A DNA stretch of 46,617 nt from Thermotalea metallivorans (GCF_001562415.1 NZ_LOEE01000004.1:1-46617), one strand, 5' to 3'; counted from the stretch's first letter, positions 26,348-35,267 are shown. The notes: generated from the sequence alone by a model not told the origin. Numbers and translations are program-made.

Positions 26348-26434
26348 AGGAAAGCCAAATCTGCAAGGATTTATCCCTATAAACCCAAACCTGCAAGAAC
26401 AGCCGGGATTTTTTTATAGGAACTCCCCATGGGA

Positions 26435-27283
26435 TCACGTGCCTGCCATGCCAATGAAAGCATGGGAAAGGAAATTCTGATCGCATTCATCTAAAATTTT
26501 TTCATCCCGAGCCATAACGTATAAAAAGAAGGTGCCTTGGTATTCCTCAAAATATTTTACATAGATTCGTCCCTTTAAGGAAATGATGGGATAATCTTGT
26601 CCTTGATAATAGCTGTTGTGGGGCTTGCCATATTGGACATAGCCCGGGTAGTTTGTCCTGGCAGCTTGATGGGTAGGGGCGTTGGTTTCAATCTCGGCGT
26701 CGATGCGTACCCAGTCTTTTTCCCTCATATAGCTCTGACCATATCGGATATTTTTGATCTTTGTACGGAATATCCCTTTGCCTGTGGGGAGGCCTATCGA
26801 TGGCAATACCAGATAGGTCTGATCAAACATGGGTACTTTCTTGATTTCTTCCATATCAATGTTTCCATCTTCATCAAAACCATATATCCAGTTTTGATCT
26901 TGAGGAAAGACTGCATATCCGCCATAGAAGGCACCATAATATGGGGAATCCATATTATAAAAGCTGGAGCTGCCTTTCCAAAAGTCAAAATGACCAAAGG
27001 AATACAAAATATCTAAAGAAACCTGTCTGCCCATATAATGGGAAAAGGCATCGCCGGCATGATGGTGGAGCATATAGGGATACCAGTCTTTCTGTTTTGT
27101 TTTCATACCGCCGGGGATAAAGAAGCCGATGCCTTTTTGGTGCAAAAGGCTGTTTTTTACCATATATAGATCGTAAATGGGCATGATTCCATAACTTTTT
27201 AAGGTATTCCAGAAGGGAAATCCCAATCGGTAACAAAATGCAACGAAAAGGACAAGAAAAGCTAGAAAAAATCTTTTTTTCAT
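26435..27283 (-). CDS. unrecognised exported or membrane-anchored protein
   Basis: A 282-residue protein I do not recognise. It begins MKKRFFLAFLVLFVAFCYRLG, one N-terminal hydrophobic segment (residues 4-18) that may be a signal peptide or membrane anchor, and has no other membrane segment. The body is rich in Tyr, Phe, Gly and His (for example MLHHHAGDAFSHYMG, SPYYGAFYGGYAVFPQDQ) and looks like a globular extracellular domain. It overlaps the end of the upstream RNase-like gene by 4 nt (ATGA), so the two are co-translated, though one is exported and the other cytoplasmic. Confidence 0.8.
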   Translation of the reverse strand: MKKRFFLAFLVLFVAFCYRLGFPFWNTLKSYGIMPIYDLYMVKNSLLHQKGIGFFIPGGMKTKQKDWYPYMLHHHAGDAFSHYMGRQVSLDILYSFGHFDFWKGSSSFYNMDSPYYGAFYGGYAVFPQDQNWIYGFDEDGNIDMEEIKKVPMFDQTYLVLPSIGLPTGKGIFRTKIKNIRYGQSYMREKDWVRIDAEIETNAPTHQAARTNYPGYVQYGKPHNSYYQGQDYPIISLKGRIYVKYFEEYQGTFFLYVMARDEKILDECDQNFLSHAFIGMAGT

Positions 27284-28932
27284 TGAATTTTTCTTTCCTT
27301 TTTATCGCTGAGAAGCATGTTGAGATCAATAATTTCCTTTTCCAAACGGATCAGCTTGTTTTTCACAATTTCGTAGTCCTTTTCTGACAGACCGGCGTGG
27401 AGAAGCTGGCGGGTTCGGTCTACAGCCAAGGTTAAGTCCTGGAGTAGGTTTTTTGCATTTTCTTCCAGTATGATTGCTTGTTCCTGGGCAATTTTTGGTA
27501 CCAAGGAAGGATGGGAGATTTCATAGCCATCCAGCTCAAAACTTTCATATAAGTTCGGGACTATGACTTCCGACGAAAATTCTTTTCGAATGTGCCGGGC
27601 AAAATGGGTCGTCGCCTCCTGCTCACCATGGACCACAAAAATTTTCTTTGGTATTTTTTTGAATCCTCTCATCCAATCCAACAGCTCTTCCATATCCGCA
27701 TGACCGGAAAAACCTTCGATGTCATGGATTTCAGCCCGGACGGCAATCTTCTCGCCAAATATTTTTACTGTCTGGGCGCCGTCTTTGATTATTCTTCCTA
27801 GGGTTCCCTTCGCTTGGTAGCCTACAAAGATAATGCTGGAGCTTTTCTTCCATAAGTAGTGTTTTAGATGATGTTTGATTCTTCCTGCTTCACACATGCC
27901 GCTGGCGGAAATGATGATTTTCGGTTCCTCGGAAGCGTTTAATAGTCTGGATTCTTCAGCAGTTTTTGTGAAATGGAGGTTGTAGAAATCCAGAGGATTA
28001 TCTCCCTTCATGATATATTGACGGGTTTCTTCATCAAAACAGTCGGCATTTTTTTTAAAAATTTCTGTGGCTGAGATGGCAAGAGGACTGTCCACATAAA
28101 CCGGTACTCGCAGGAAATCATGAAACTTTTCTCTGTTATCATAATATTTGTTCAACTCGTAGATTAACTCTTGGGTTCTGCCTACGGCAAAGGAAGGAAT
28201 TACAACAGTTCCACCCCGGCTAATGGTTTTGGTGATGATATCTATCAGTTTGGTTGCCCTTTTTTCCGGTTCTTCATGGAGGCGATTGCCATAGGTGGAT
28301 TCAATGATTAAATAATCCGCTTCCTCAATATAGGATGGATTACGCAGTAAAGGTCTGTTTTTAGAACCCAAATCTCCCGAAAAGACAATTTTTATTTCCT
28401 CATTTCCCTCTTGAATCCAAAGTTCTACAATGGAAGATCCCAGGATATGGCCTGCATCTTGGAAACGAAGGCGGATGGTATCGGTTAGATCGATTTTTTG
28501 ATGATATAGGATGGGATCGAAATACTGCATGCTGTTTTCTGCATCTTCTACACGATACAAAGGTTCTACAGGATCTAAACCTGCTCTCATTCTTTTTCTG
28601 TTTTCCCAAGTGGCCTCCATCTCATGGATATGCCCGCTGTCTTTTAAAAGGATGCCTGCCAAATCGGCTGTTGCATGGGTACAGATGATTCTGCCCCGAA
28701 AACCCTCTTTGACGAGCTTAGGGATTCTTCCGCTATGGTCAATATGGGCATGGCTTAATATGAGAAAATCAATTTCTGAAGGATGAAAGGCAAAGGGGAG
28801 GCTGTTTAATTTTTCTATTTCCTTTCCGCCCTGAAATTGCCCACAATCAAGCAATATCTTATGGGTGTCGGTGGTGATGAGATAATTGGAACCTGTCACC
28901 AAATTGGCAGCACCTAAAAATGTGATTTTCAT
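27280..28932 (-). CDS. MBL-fold / beta-CASP RNA-processing hydrolase
   Basis: A 550-residue protein of the metallo-beta-lactamase, beta-CASP and RMMBL series (CPSF-73/YSH1-like exonuclease group). Zinc motif HAHIDH at 61-66; beta-CASP motifs include SFAVGRTQELIYEL, SASGMCEAGRIKHHL and GFSGHADMEELLDW with the conserved histidine; the RMMBL VHGEQEA segment follows. About 90 C-terminal residues form a helical, charged extension ending SDKKERKIQ. Members are nucleases acting on RNA; the target is unknown. ATG 28932 is preceded by GGAG at modest distance. It heads a two-gene minus-strand unit. Confidence 0.92.
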   Translation of the reverse strand: MKITFLGAANLVTGSNYLITTDTHKILLDCGQFQGGKEIEKLNSLPFAFHPSEIDFLILSHAHIDHSGRIPKLVKEGFRGRIICTHATADLAGILLKDSGHIHEMEATWENRKRMRAGLDPVEPLYRVEDAENSMQYFDPILYHQKIDLTDTIRLRFQDAGHILGSSIVELWIQEGNEEIKIVFSGDLGSKNRPLLRNPSYIEEADYLIIESTYGNRLHEEPEKRATKLIDIITKTISRGGTVVIPSFAVGRTQELIYELNKYYDNREKFHDFLRVPVYVDSPLAISATEIFKKNADCFDEETRQYIMKGDNPLDFYNLHFTKTAEESRLLNASEEPKIIISASGMCEAGRIKHHLKHYLWKKSSSIIFVGYQAKGTLGRIIKDGAQTVKIFGEKIAVRAEIHDIEGFSGHADMEELLDWMRGFKKIPKKIFVVHGEQEATTHFARHIRKEFSSEVIVPNLYESFELDGYEISHPSLVPKIAQEQAIILEENAKNLLQDLTLAVDRTRQLLHAGLSEKDYEIVKNKLIRLEKEIIDLNMLLSDKKERKIQ

Positions 28933-29072
28933 GATTTACAACTCCTTCACCTCTAAAATTTATATCTTTGTTTTAATATTCCATAAAACGCAGTAAAATT
29001 CCTCTGTAAAAAAGGAATTCCTATAATATCTATAGAAGAAAATAAAGACGATTCATGGGAGGAGGAATGAGA

Positions 29073-29978
29073 ATGTATTTTGTAACTTATAAAGTGTTGG
29101 ATAGGGAACGGATAGGGGTTTTAGACCAAAAGAAAGAGCGAATCATTCCGTTGGACAAATTCTTTCAGGGGGAAAATATAAAAAACTATCCTGAAACGAT
29201 GCTGGAGCTGATAGAAAGTTTTACGGAGGAGATGCAGGAAAAACTTTTTTCTATGATAGCATCGGGGAGTATGGATTATGAGGGCATTGACCGAAAAAAT
29301 GCAAAGATTTGTGCACCCATTCCCTATCCTAGGAGAGATGTATTCTGTTTAGGGAAAAATTATTTGGATCATGCCAAAGAAGTAGGAACTGTATTGGGAG
29401 ATGAGGATGAAATTCCAAAGGCCCCCATTTATTTTAGCAAAGTGGCTTTCCCGGCGATAGGGGATGGCGATTTTATTGACAGCCATCCCGGCATTGTGGA
29501 AAAGCTGGATTATGAGGCGGAATTGGCCGTAGTCATCGGAAAAGAGGGGAAAAATATTCCGCTGGAGGCAGCAGAAGCATATATTTTTGGCTATACAATC
29601 CTGAATGACATCAGTGAACGAAGACTGCAAAAACTCCATGGCCAATGGCATAAGGGAAAGAGTTTAGATACTTTTTGTCCCATGGGGCCTTATCTGGTGC
29701 ATAAAAGCGTTATCCCCTTTCCCGTAGAATTGAATATTACCTGCCATGTAAATGATGAACTGCGGCAAAATTCCAATACACGCTATTTGATTTTTGACAT
29801 TCCTTATATCATACACGATTTATCCAAGGGAATTACCTTAAAGCCAGGAGATATTATTGCTACAGGAACACCGGCAGGGGTAGGCATGGGTTTTTGGCCT
29901 TTCAAATTTTTAAATCGGGGAGACGTAGTCAAATGTAGCATTGAAAAAATCGGAACTCTCACCAATATTGTCAAATAA
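29073..29978 (+). CDS. fumarylacetoacetate hydrolase (FAH) family protein
   Basis: A 301-residue member of the FAH superfamily, which cleaves or isomerises or decarboxylates 2-oxo acid and diketo substrates. The catalytic domain spans about residues 90-300: GKNYLDHAKEVG, FSKVAFPAIGDGDFI, the metal ligands in YEAELAVVIGK, NDISER, and DIIATGTPAGVGMG. The N-terminal 85 residues are the small cap domain. ATG 29073 is chosen, with GGAGG at 29061-29065; two earlier in-frame ATGs sit within that ribosome binding site. Substrate unknown; it is divergent to the RNase gene and stands alone. Confidence 0.93.
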   Translation: MYFVTYKVLDRERIGVLDQKKERIIPLDKFFQGENIKNYPETMLELIESFTEEMQEKLFSMIASGSMDYEGIDRKNAKICAPIPYPRRDVFCLGKNYLDHAKEVGTVLGDEDEIPKAPIYFSKVAFPAIGDGDFIDSHPGIVEKLDYEAELAVVIGKEGKNIPLEAAEAYIFGYTILNDISERRLQKLHGQWHKGKSLDTFCPMGPYLVHKSVIPFPVELNITCHVNDELRQNSNTRYLIFDIPYIIHDLSKGITLKPGDIIATGTPAGVGMGFWPFKFLNRGDVVKCSIEKIGTLTNIVK

Positions 29979-30040
29979 ACCTTTAAATTCTATCGGTAAG
30001 AAAAATTAATGAGAGGATGCCACAAATCACCCATAAGTAG

Positions 30041-30075
30041 GAGATGCAAGGCCATTCATTTGTATCTCTTTTTTT
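30041..30075 (+). terminator. intrinsic terminator after the FAH gene
   Basis: GAGATGCAA pairs with TTGTATCTC (one G-U), 10-nt loop, then seven T. Confidence 0.88.
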
Positions 30076-30226
30076 GTTTATATATCCATATGGAAAGATC
30101 TTCATTTCCATGTATATTATAGAAGATTTGGGGCAAATTAATAGGATGAGGCAAGAGTAGCGTATTCATATTTTGGGTATCAAATGAATAATCATCTATG
30201 AGGAGACTTCCCAGGAGGTGTAGATA

Positions 30227-31630
30227 ATGAAGAAAGGAATATGGTTCTTGATTCTAATGTTAATATTCACAGGATGTAAAATGGAAGTGGTGATCAGCAA
30301 GGCTGAACCGACAGATCCGCCTCCTGCTGTACAAGAGGAGACTATAATAAACTCTGAAAATCAAGGGGAGAATGATATATCGCAAGAAGATGACGTGGAG
30401 GAAAACATCAATGACATTGATATCCAAGATGATGAAAATATAACGGACCGGGCAGAAAGCCAAAACAAAACGGAGGAGGAACAGCTTCTGCCTCAGGAAG
30501 CAGTGGAGCAGCAAATCCATAGAGCCGAAAGTGCTGCTGCCGGCATTTATGTCACTATCCAAAAGTTTGAAACTCAACTGCCGGAAACAATTCATAAAAA
30601 CCTGGCTTACGATCAGTATCCCATGGCCTATAACTATTTTCTCGTGTGGGGATCGAACATTAACATTCGGGAACTTCCCCATACCGGTGCAAAAGTGCTG
30701 AGAAAGGCCTTGATCTTTGAAAAGTTGAACCTGGCAGAAGCTGTAAGGGGAGAGTTCTTGAAGAAGTATAAATCTGATCTGTGGTATAAAGTATATTGGA
30801 GGGAAGGAGAAGAGGTCAAGCAGGGTTATGTGTTCGGGGCTTTGGGAGAGCCCAGGGAATTTCAGTTTCATAAGATGGAGCAGGTGATTCAACGCCTAAA
30901 GCAGGAAGTAGAGAATGGGAAAACGGCTTTTGTATCTAATTATAAGAATAGAAACGGACTGGCCCCTGCATATAAGGGAAAAAATGAGGACCATTACGGG
31001 ACTTTAAGGCATCAGAGTGCACCGGCATATTTGGCACCGGATGTTAATGCAGATTTTCTGTATATACCCGATGGGACTCTCCTAACGATATTGGAGGAAA
31101 ACAAAAAATTTTATAAAGTTGCTACTCCAAACTTTGAAGGTCAATATTGGATTCCTAAGAAATATGTTTCCTTAAAGAATTCTCTTAAACAATTGAGGCA
31201 GGTAATCGTAGTAGATCGAAAAAATCAAAATCAAGGGGTGTTTGAATACAAGGACGGGCAATGGCATCTGATATCCTACACCTTGGCTACAACAGGGGCA
31301 AAGGAGAAATATAAATTTGAAACACCCTTGGGCTATTATATGGCCATAGAAAAGAAACCAAAATTCTTGTATCTGGATGATATCACGAAGGAAATTGCCG
31401 GATATGCCCCCTATGCCATCCGATTTACAGGGGGAGCCTATATCCATGGTATACCTGTAGACTTTGAGAAAAAGGAAGGAAAACTCATTGATCCGGGTCA
31501 TAAGGAATATCTTTTTACCCTTGGCACGGTGCCTAGATCCCATAAGTGTGTAAGAAACTATACCAGTCATGCAGAATTTTTATATAACTGGATTGAGATT
31601 GGCAGCAGTGCAGTCATTGTCATTGAGTAG
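30227..31630 (+). CDS. L,D-transpeptidase lipoprotein with SH3-like domains
   Basis: A 467-residue wall enzyme. Lipobox FTGC with C17; acidic linker to about residue 110; SH3-like units at about 135-205 (NINIRELP...GYVFGALGEPREF) and 260-310; YkuD catalytic domain about 320-467. Catalytic motif is seen as YIHGIPV and SHKCVRNYTSHAEFLYNW; the usual SHGC is SHKC here. The nucleophile Cys and flanking His and Arg are kept. It would form 3-3 peptidoglycan crosslinks or attach proteins. ATG 30227 follows AGGAGGTG. It is a single-gene unit near another SH3-containing surface protein. Confidence 0.92.
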   Translation: MKKGIWFLILMLIFTGCKMEVVISKAEPTDPPPAVQEETIINSENQGENDISQEDDVEENINDIDIQDDENITDRAESQNKTEEEQLLPQEAVEQQIHRAESAAAGIYVTIQKFETQLPETIHKNLAYDQYPMAYNYFLVWGSNINIRELPHTGAKVLRKALIFEKLNLAEAVRGEFLKKYKSDLWYKVYWREGEEVKQGYVFGALGEPREFQFHKMEQVIQRLKQEVENGKTAFVSNYKNRNGLAPAYKGKNEDHYGTLRHQSAPAYLAPDVNADFLYIPDGTLLTILEENKKFYKVATPNFEGQYWIPKKYVSLKNSLKQLRQVIVVDRKNQNQGVFEYKDGQWHLISYTLATTGAKEKYKFETPLGYYMAIEKKPKFLYLDDITKEIAGYAPYAIRFTGGAYIHGIPVDFEKKEGKLIDPGHKEYLFTLGTVPRSHKCVRNYTSHAEFLYNWIEIGSSAVIVIE

Positions 31631-31812
31631 GGGGCATCAGGGAGAAGTTATCTGTTATGATGCTTTTCCTTTGGCAGAAAAAGCAGATAAAAGACAAGGC
31701 AAATGGATAAGGGCTGTGGCACTGAAAATCCACGAAAGATGGAAATGGAAGATATGTCGTTGTGTAATTTTTGCAAGATACCAAGATATATATGGGAGAA
31801 ATTGTACAAATA

Positions 31813-31842
31813 TTGACAATGCATACCGAAAAATGATACAAT
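31813..31842 (+). promoter_or_regulatory. promoter candidate
   Basis: TTGACA (31813-31818), 18-nt spacer, TACAAT (31837-31842). Confidence 0.7.
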
Positions 31843-31964
31843 ATAAAAAATAGTATGAAATTTCAAAAAATAATTTTAAAATTATGCATTTCAACAACCA
31901 ATGGAATAACGGACATCGATAAAAATTTAACAACAAACCTTGTCATAGAAGATGTGTGTTGCTG

Positions 31965-31993
31965 TTGACAAAACTTACATAAAAAGGTATATT
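31965..31993 (+). promoter_or_regulatory. promoter of the 61-aa gene
   Basis: TTGACA (31965-31970), 17-nt spacer, TATATT (31988-31993), 80 nt before the start codon. Confidence 0.8.
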
Positions 31994-32073
31994 TAAAATT
32001 ACAGAAAGCATTGTTATCTCTATCATGGAATTGCTGCAGATGTATATACCATTTGATAAAGGGTGTTATTGGA

Positions 32074-32259
32074 ATGAGGGAAGAAGGTAAGGAAAGAAAG
32101 GATCTAGTTGAACTGTGCCGGTTATTTATTGAATTGATGGACTGCTTGAAAGACCAGGGCATCATTGATCCAAATGAATATATGAAGCATGTGGCAAAGA
32201 AGAAAAAATTCCTTCATGATTTTGCAGATGAAGGCTTATTGAAGAAGGAAAGAAAATAG
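32074..32259 (+). CDS. 61-residue hypothetical protein
   Basis: Reads MREEGKERKDLVELCRLFIE... and ends in LLKKERK. It is predicted to be two or three amphipathic helices, with charged ends and the phrase LKDQGIIDPNEYMKHVAKKK, which looks like a small soluble helical protein. No membrane segment. The family is unknown to me. ATG 32074 has a weak ribosome binding site (GGG.GTTATTGGA); an upstream in-frame ATG at 32011 has none better. A promoter 80 nt upstream and a terminator directly after the stop mark it as an independent unit, which supports its reality. Confidence 0.65.
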   Translation: MREEGKERKDLVELCRLFIELMDCLKDQGIIDPNEYMKHVAKKKKFLHDFADEGLLKKERK

Positions 32260-32293
32260 CAGCTGGTGAAAAAAGCTGCTATATTTATTTTCT
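32258..32293 (+). terminator. terminator after the 61-aa gene
   Basis: AGCAGCT pairs with AGCTGCT, 9-nt loop, then ATATTTATTTT. Confidence 0.75.
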
Positions 32294-32680
32294 ATCGATT
32301 GCATTATCCAAAAGCCTATCTCTTCCTTGACAATCAGCAGCTTCATGCGATGGGGCTGCGATTGGCCTTCCATTCCTACTAAATTGAAACAAACCCTCTC
32401 CCTGATCCTACAATCTACACACTGATGGAGTTCCACCCAGGAGGGATAAAAACCCGCCCGCCTTGCTCTCTGTATCAATGTATGGGGCTTTAGGGATGGC
32501 TGCAAAGTATGATGTGTGTGCATTTTCATTTAGCAACAAGAGCATCAAAGGTGCAACCATCGGTGCTACAGTTCCTAGCGGGATTTGTCTTTCCTTTAAA
32601 ACCGATGGGCGGTGCATTTCGCTATCCAAAGTATTATAGTAAAATTTTCATGCAAGAAATTAAGTGAGTCTTTAGCTTCC
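32294..32680. other. 387-nt gap with coding-like composition but no intact gene
   Basis: G+C is clearly higher here than in other intergenic DNA of the window. On the minus strand two overlapping frames (about 32629-32408 and 32529-32236) each read plausibly, the second with VDCRIRERVCFNLVG and KLLIVKEEIGFW, and could be one gene broken by a frameshift; on the plus strand a frame without a start covers 32406-32640. I do not recognise a family in any frame, nor a ribosome binding site. Confidence 0.35.
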
Positions 32681-32681
32681 C

Positions 32682-32703
32682 CATGATATAATCATGATAT
32701 AAT
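32682..32703 (+). promoter_or_regulatory. tandem duplicated -10 region before the glycosidase-like gene
   Basis: CATGATATAAT occurs twice in direct succession (32682-32692, 32693-32703), giving TATAAT at 32687 and 32698. No strong -35 accompanies either. Confidence 0.6.
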
Positions 32704-32737
32704 GAAGTTAAAAACAGAAAAAGGGTGAGGTGGCTTC

Positions 32738-34231
32738 ATGAACAAAAACAAGGTTCTATTAGTGGTAATGGTCGCACTAGCCATTGTAGGCATTATTGCA
32801 TTTAGCAGGCAGGTGTCACCACCGACAAGCGCAGATAAGGCAGGAAAGCAGCAGGTTTCTCAGGATTCCAATAGGGAAGATAAGGAAACGGAACAGCCGA
32901 AGGGGGGGCAAGAAGGGAAGCTGCCTGAAACGCCGGCGAAGGATGAAGATGTGGTTTATATCAGTGCAAGCAAATTGAACATTCGGCAGGATGCCAAAAA
33001 GGATGCCGCCATTGTGGACAGCTTGATAAAGGGCACGGCAGTAAAAGTTGTAGAAGAGAAAATAGATGAAAATAATGCAACTTGGTACAAGATTAGTTTT
33101 AGCAGTTCCAAAGGGGAAGAGGAGGGATGGATTGCAGCGGATTTTACAGTAAAAGACCGAACAGAATTGTTGAGTGAAGAGTTAAAAAAGCTGGATTACT
33201 CCCCCCAAAACAAGACCTATGAATATCCCAACAATCCAAGGGTAAAGGTAAAAGGAATCTATGTAACTATTTATTCTGCCTCCAACAGCCGGTTGGACGA
33301 ACTGATTGAAATGTCAAAAAGGACGAAGATTAATGCCTTTGTGATTGACGTAAAAGATGATAACGGCTATATGCTGTTTCAAACGAAGGCGGCGGACAAG
33401 TATAGTCCCGATGCCAATGCAAAGGCTCCCATCAAAGATATTCAAGCATTTATGAAAAAATTAAAGGACAACAATATTTATGCTATAGCCAGGATTGTAT
33501 CCTTTAAAGATCCTACCTATACAAAACATCATCCCGATAGGGCGATTGTTTACCGGAACACAGGAAAGCCTTTTACAAATCGTGACGGTTTGATCTGGGC
33601 TTCTGCCCATGATCGTGATTTATGGAATTATAATATTGAGGTTGCCAAGGAAGCTGTGGATGTGGGATTTAATGAAATACAATTTGATTATGTGCGTTTT
33701 CCGGCATCGAATGGCGGAAAATTAGACAAGGAATTGGATTATAGAAATACAAGGGGAGAATCAAAGCCGGAAACTATTCAAAATTACTTAAAATTTGCCC
33801 GAGAACAGCTGGCTCCGAAACAGGCATATATTTCTGCCGATATCTATGGATTAGTAGGATCTGTAGCCGATGATATGGCCCTTGGTCAATACTGGGAGGC
33901 TGTAAGCAACATTGTAGACTATGTGTCTCCCATGATGTATCCCAGCCATTATGCCAATGGTACTTATGGCTTGCCCGTTCCCGATGCATATCCCTATGAA
34001 ACGGTGTATAACTGTGCCAAGGATTCTGTAAACAGGAACAAGAACATTCAGACCCCCGCCACCATCAGGCCTTGGATTCAGGACTTTACGGCACCATGGG
34101 TAAAGGGATATATCAAATATGGACCTAAAGAAGTGGAAGCCCAAATTAGGGCGTTAGAGGAAAACGGAATAGATGAGTTTATGCTGTGGAATGCGGGAAA
34201 TAAATATTCTGAGGAAGCCTTAAGAAAATAA
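32738..34231 (+). CDS. SH3-domain protein with glycoside-hydrolase-like (DUF4015) domain
   Basis: A 497-residue surface protein. One N-terminal membrane segment (residues 5-22), a Gln/Lys/Glu-rich linker to about 65, an SH3-like domain about 70-145 (SKLNIRQDAKKDAAIVDSLIKG...EGWIAADF), then a TIM-barrel-type domain about 165-490 of the putative glycoside hydrolase DUF4015 family, with VKGIYVTIYSA, INAFVIDVKDDNGYM, GFNEIQFDYVRFPA and DYVSPMMYPSHY; the acidic residues D in VIDVKDD and D in FDYVRFP are candidates for catalysis. Substrate unproven, probably a wall or exopolysaccharide glycan. ATG 32738 follows GGGTGAGGTGG. Terminator follows. Confidence 0.9.
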   Translation: MNKNKVLLVVMVALAIVGIIAFSRQVSPPTSADKAGKQQVSQDSNREDKETEQPKGGQEGKLPETPAKDEDVVYISASKLNIRQDAKKDAAIVDSLIKGTAVKVVEEKIDENNATWYKISFSSSKGEEEGWIAADFTVKDRTELLSEELKKLDYSPQNKTYEYPNNPRVKVKGIYVTIYSASNSRLDELIEMSKRTKINAFVIDVKDDNGYMLFQTKAADKYSPDANAKAPIKDIQAFMKKLKDNNIYAIARIVSFKDPTYTKHHPDRAIVYRNTGKPFTNRDGLIWASAHDRDLWNYNIEVAKEAVDVGFNEIQFDYVRFPASNGGKLDKELDYRNTRGESKPETIQNYLKFAREQLAPKQAYISADIYGLVGSVADDMALGQYWEAVSNIVDYVSPMMYPSHYANGTYGLPVPDAYPYETVYNCAKDSVNRNKNIQTPATIRPWIQDFTAPWVKGYIKYGPKEVEAQIRALEENGIDEFMLWNAGNKYSEEALRK

Positions 34232-34235
34232 GACA

Positions 34236-34265
34236 GGTGGAGAAAAATCTCCACCTTAATTCTTT
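34236..34265 (+). terminator. terminator after the glycosidase-like gene
   Basis: GGTGGAGA and TCTCCACC, loop AAAA, then TTAATTCTTT. Confidence 0.8.
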
Positions 34266-34362
34266 AATAATTATATTATGCTAAAAAATTTAACAAAAAT
34301 GAATCATGTGATTGACAAGGGAAAGGGTTGCAGATAAAATATGTTTATTAAACTGAATAAAA

Positions 34363-34432
34363 ACTCATATAATCTTGGGGATATGGCCCAAAAGTTTCTA
34401 CCCTACGACCGTAAATTGTAGGACTATGAGTG
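34363..34432 (+). promoter_or_regulatory. purine riboswitch aptamer, guanine type
   Basis: P1 ACTCAT pairs with ATGAGT; conserved core TATAATC, GATATGGCCC, AGTTTCTACC, GACCGTAAA and GGACTATG. The specificity base in GACTATG is C, as in guanine/hypoxanthine aptamers; adenine aptamers have GATTATG. It controls xpt and probably the transporter genes. Confidence 0.97.
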
Positions 34433-34482
34433 AAAAATGTTCGGATATAGCATAGGCGATTGCTTTGCTGTTTCGGTGTAAG

Positions 34483-34534
34483 CCTAAGGTTTACCGTTTT
34501 CACCATAGGAAAAAGGTAGACTTTAGGTTTTTTT
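34483..34534 (+). terminator. riboswitch expression-platform terminator
   Basis: CCTAAGGTTTACC pairs with GGTAGACTTTAGG (G-U pairs included), then seven T. Ligand binding should favour it, repressing downstream genes. Confidence 0.93.
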
Positions 34535-34605
34535 ATAATAACACATAGGAAATTATGTACTTTCATAAATTGTGGATAAGTCATGATTTCCGTCATGGGT
34601 TTCAA

Positions 34606-34642
34606 CAAAGTCTTCCTTTACATCTTCCAACGGAAGACTTTG
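34606..34642 (+). repeat. extra 11-bp inverted repeat in the xpt leader
   Basis: CAAAGTCTTCC and GGAAGACTTTG are exact complements, 15-nt loop. It lies between the terminator and the xpt ribosome binding site and has no T-tract. Role unknown: mRNA stability, or a site for another factor. Confidence 0.8.
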
Positions 34643-34664
34643 CTATTTGCATTGGAGGGAAATT

Positions 34665-35234
34665 ATGGATGCATTGAAAGAAAAAATCAAGCGAGAAGGA
34701 GAAATTATCTCATCCTCAATTTTGAAGGTGGATTCTTTTCTCAATCACCAAATCGATGCAGGTTTTATCATGGAAATTGGCAGGGAATTGGCCAACAGAT
34801 TCTGTGATGAAGGCATCACCAAGGTTATAACCATAGAGGCTTCCGGGATTGCCCCAGCCTTGTCAACGGCTGCGGTTTTAGGTGTTCCCTTGGTTTTTGC
34901 CAAAAAGACCAAAGCTGCCACCATGGATACGGAGGTGTATGTGGAACAGGTGAAATCCTTTACCCGTGGAACGGTATACGACATTAAAGTTGCCAAAAAA
35001 TTCCTCAATAAGGAGGATAAGGTATTAATTATTGATGATTTTCTTGCCTATGGCCACGCAGCTTTAGGTCTTGTCCAAATTGTCAAAAAAAGCGGTGCTG
35101 ATCTGGCAGGGGTGGGAATTGTCATTGAAAAAGGTTTTCAAAGCGGAGGGAAACTGCTCCGGGATCAGGGCATAAGGGTAGAATCCCTTGCTGTCGTGGA
35201 AAGTATGGAAGGCAATGAAATTATATTTAAGTAA
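34665..35234 (+). CDS. xpt: Xpt, xanthine phosphoribosyltransferase
   Basis: A 189-residue type I phosphoribosyltransferase salvaging xanthine to XMP with PRPP. The PRPP loop is VLIIDDFLAYGHA; EASGIAPALSTAAVLGVPLVFAKKTK is the base/phosphate region typical of Xpt and separates it from adenine (Apt) enzymes. ATG 34665 follows GGAGGG; the frame opens earlier but within the leader hairpin. Guanine riboswitch upstream and nucleoside transporter genes downstream agree with purine salvage. Confidence 0.96.
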   Translation: MDALKEKIKREGEIISSSILKVDSFLNHQIDAGFIMEIGRELANRFCDEGITKVITIEASGIAPALSTAAVLGVPLVFAKKTKAATMDTEVYVEQVKSFTRGTVYDIKVAKKFLNKEDKVLIIDDFLAYGHAALGLVQIVKKSGADLAGVGIVIEKGFQSGGKLLRDQGIRVESLAVVESMEGNEIIFK

Positions 35235-35267
35235 ACATTTCAAATGAAAAGAAAAGGAGAGGAAAAA

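Larger units (their letters stand above)
31631..32073. other. 443-nt gap: two promoters, no supported gene
   Basis: After the transpeptidase, 31640-31800 has coding-like composition but no frame with a good start. Two promoters follow on the plus strand (31813-31842 and 31965-31993). Between them I see only A/T-rich sequence. Confidence 0.6.

Noticed and set aside
31569-31853. Plus-strand frame after the transpeptidase gene
   Set aside because: Begins inside the transpeptidase gene, lacks a ribosome binding site, runs through a promoter.
34363-34432. Adenine riboswitch
   Set aside because: The specificity position is C (GACTATG), not T.
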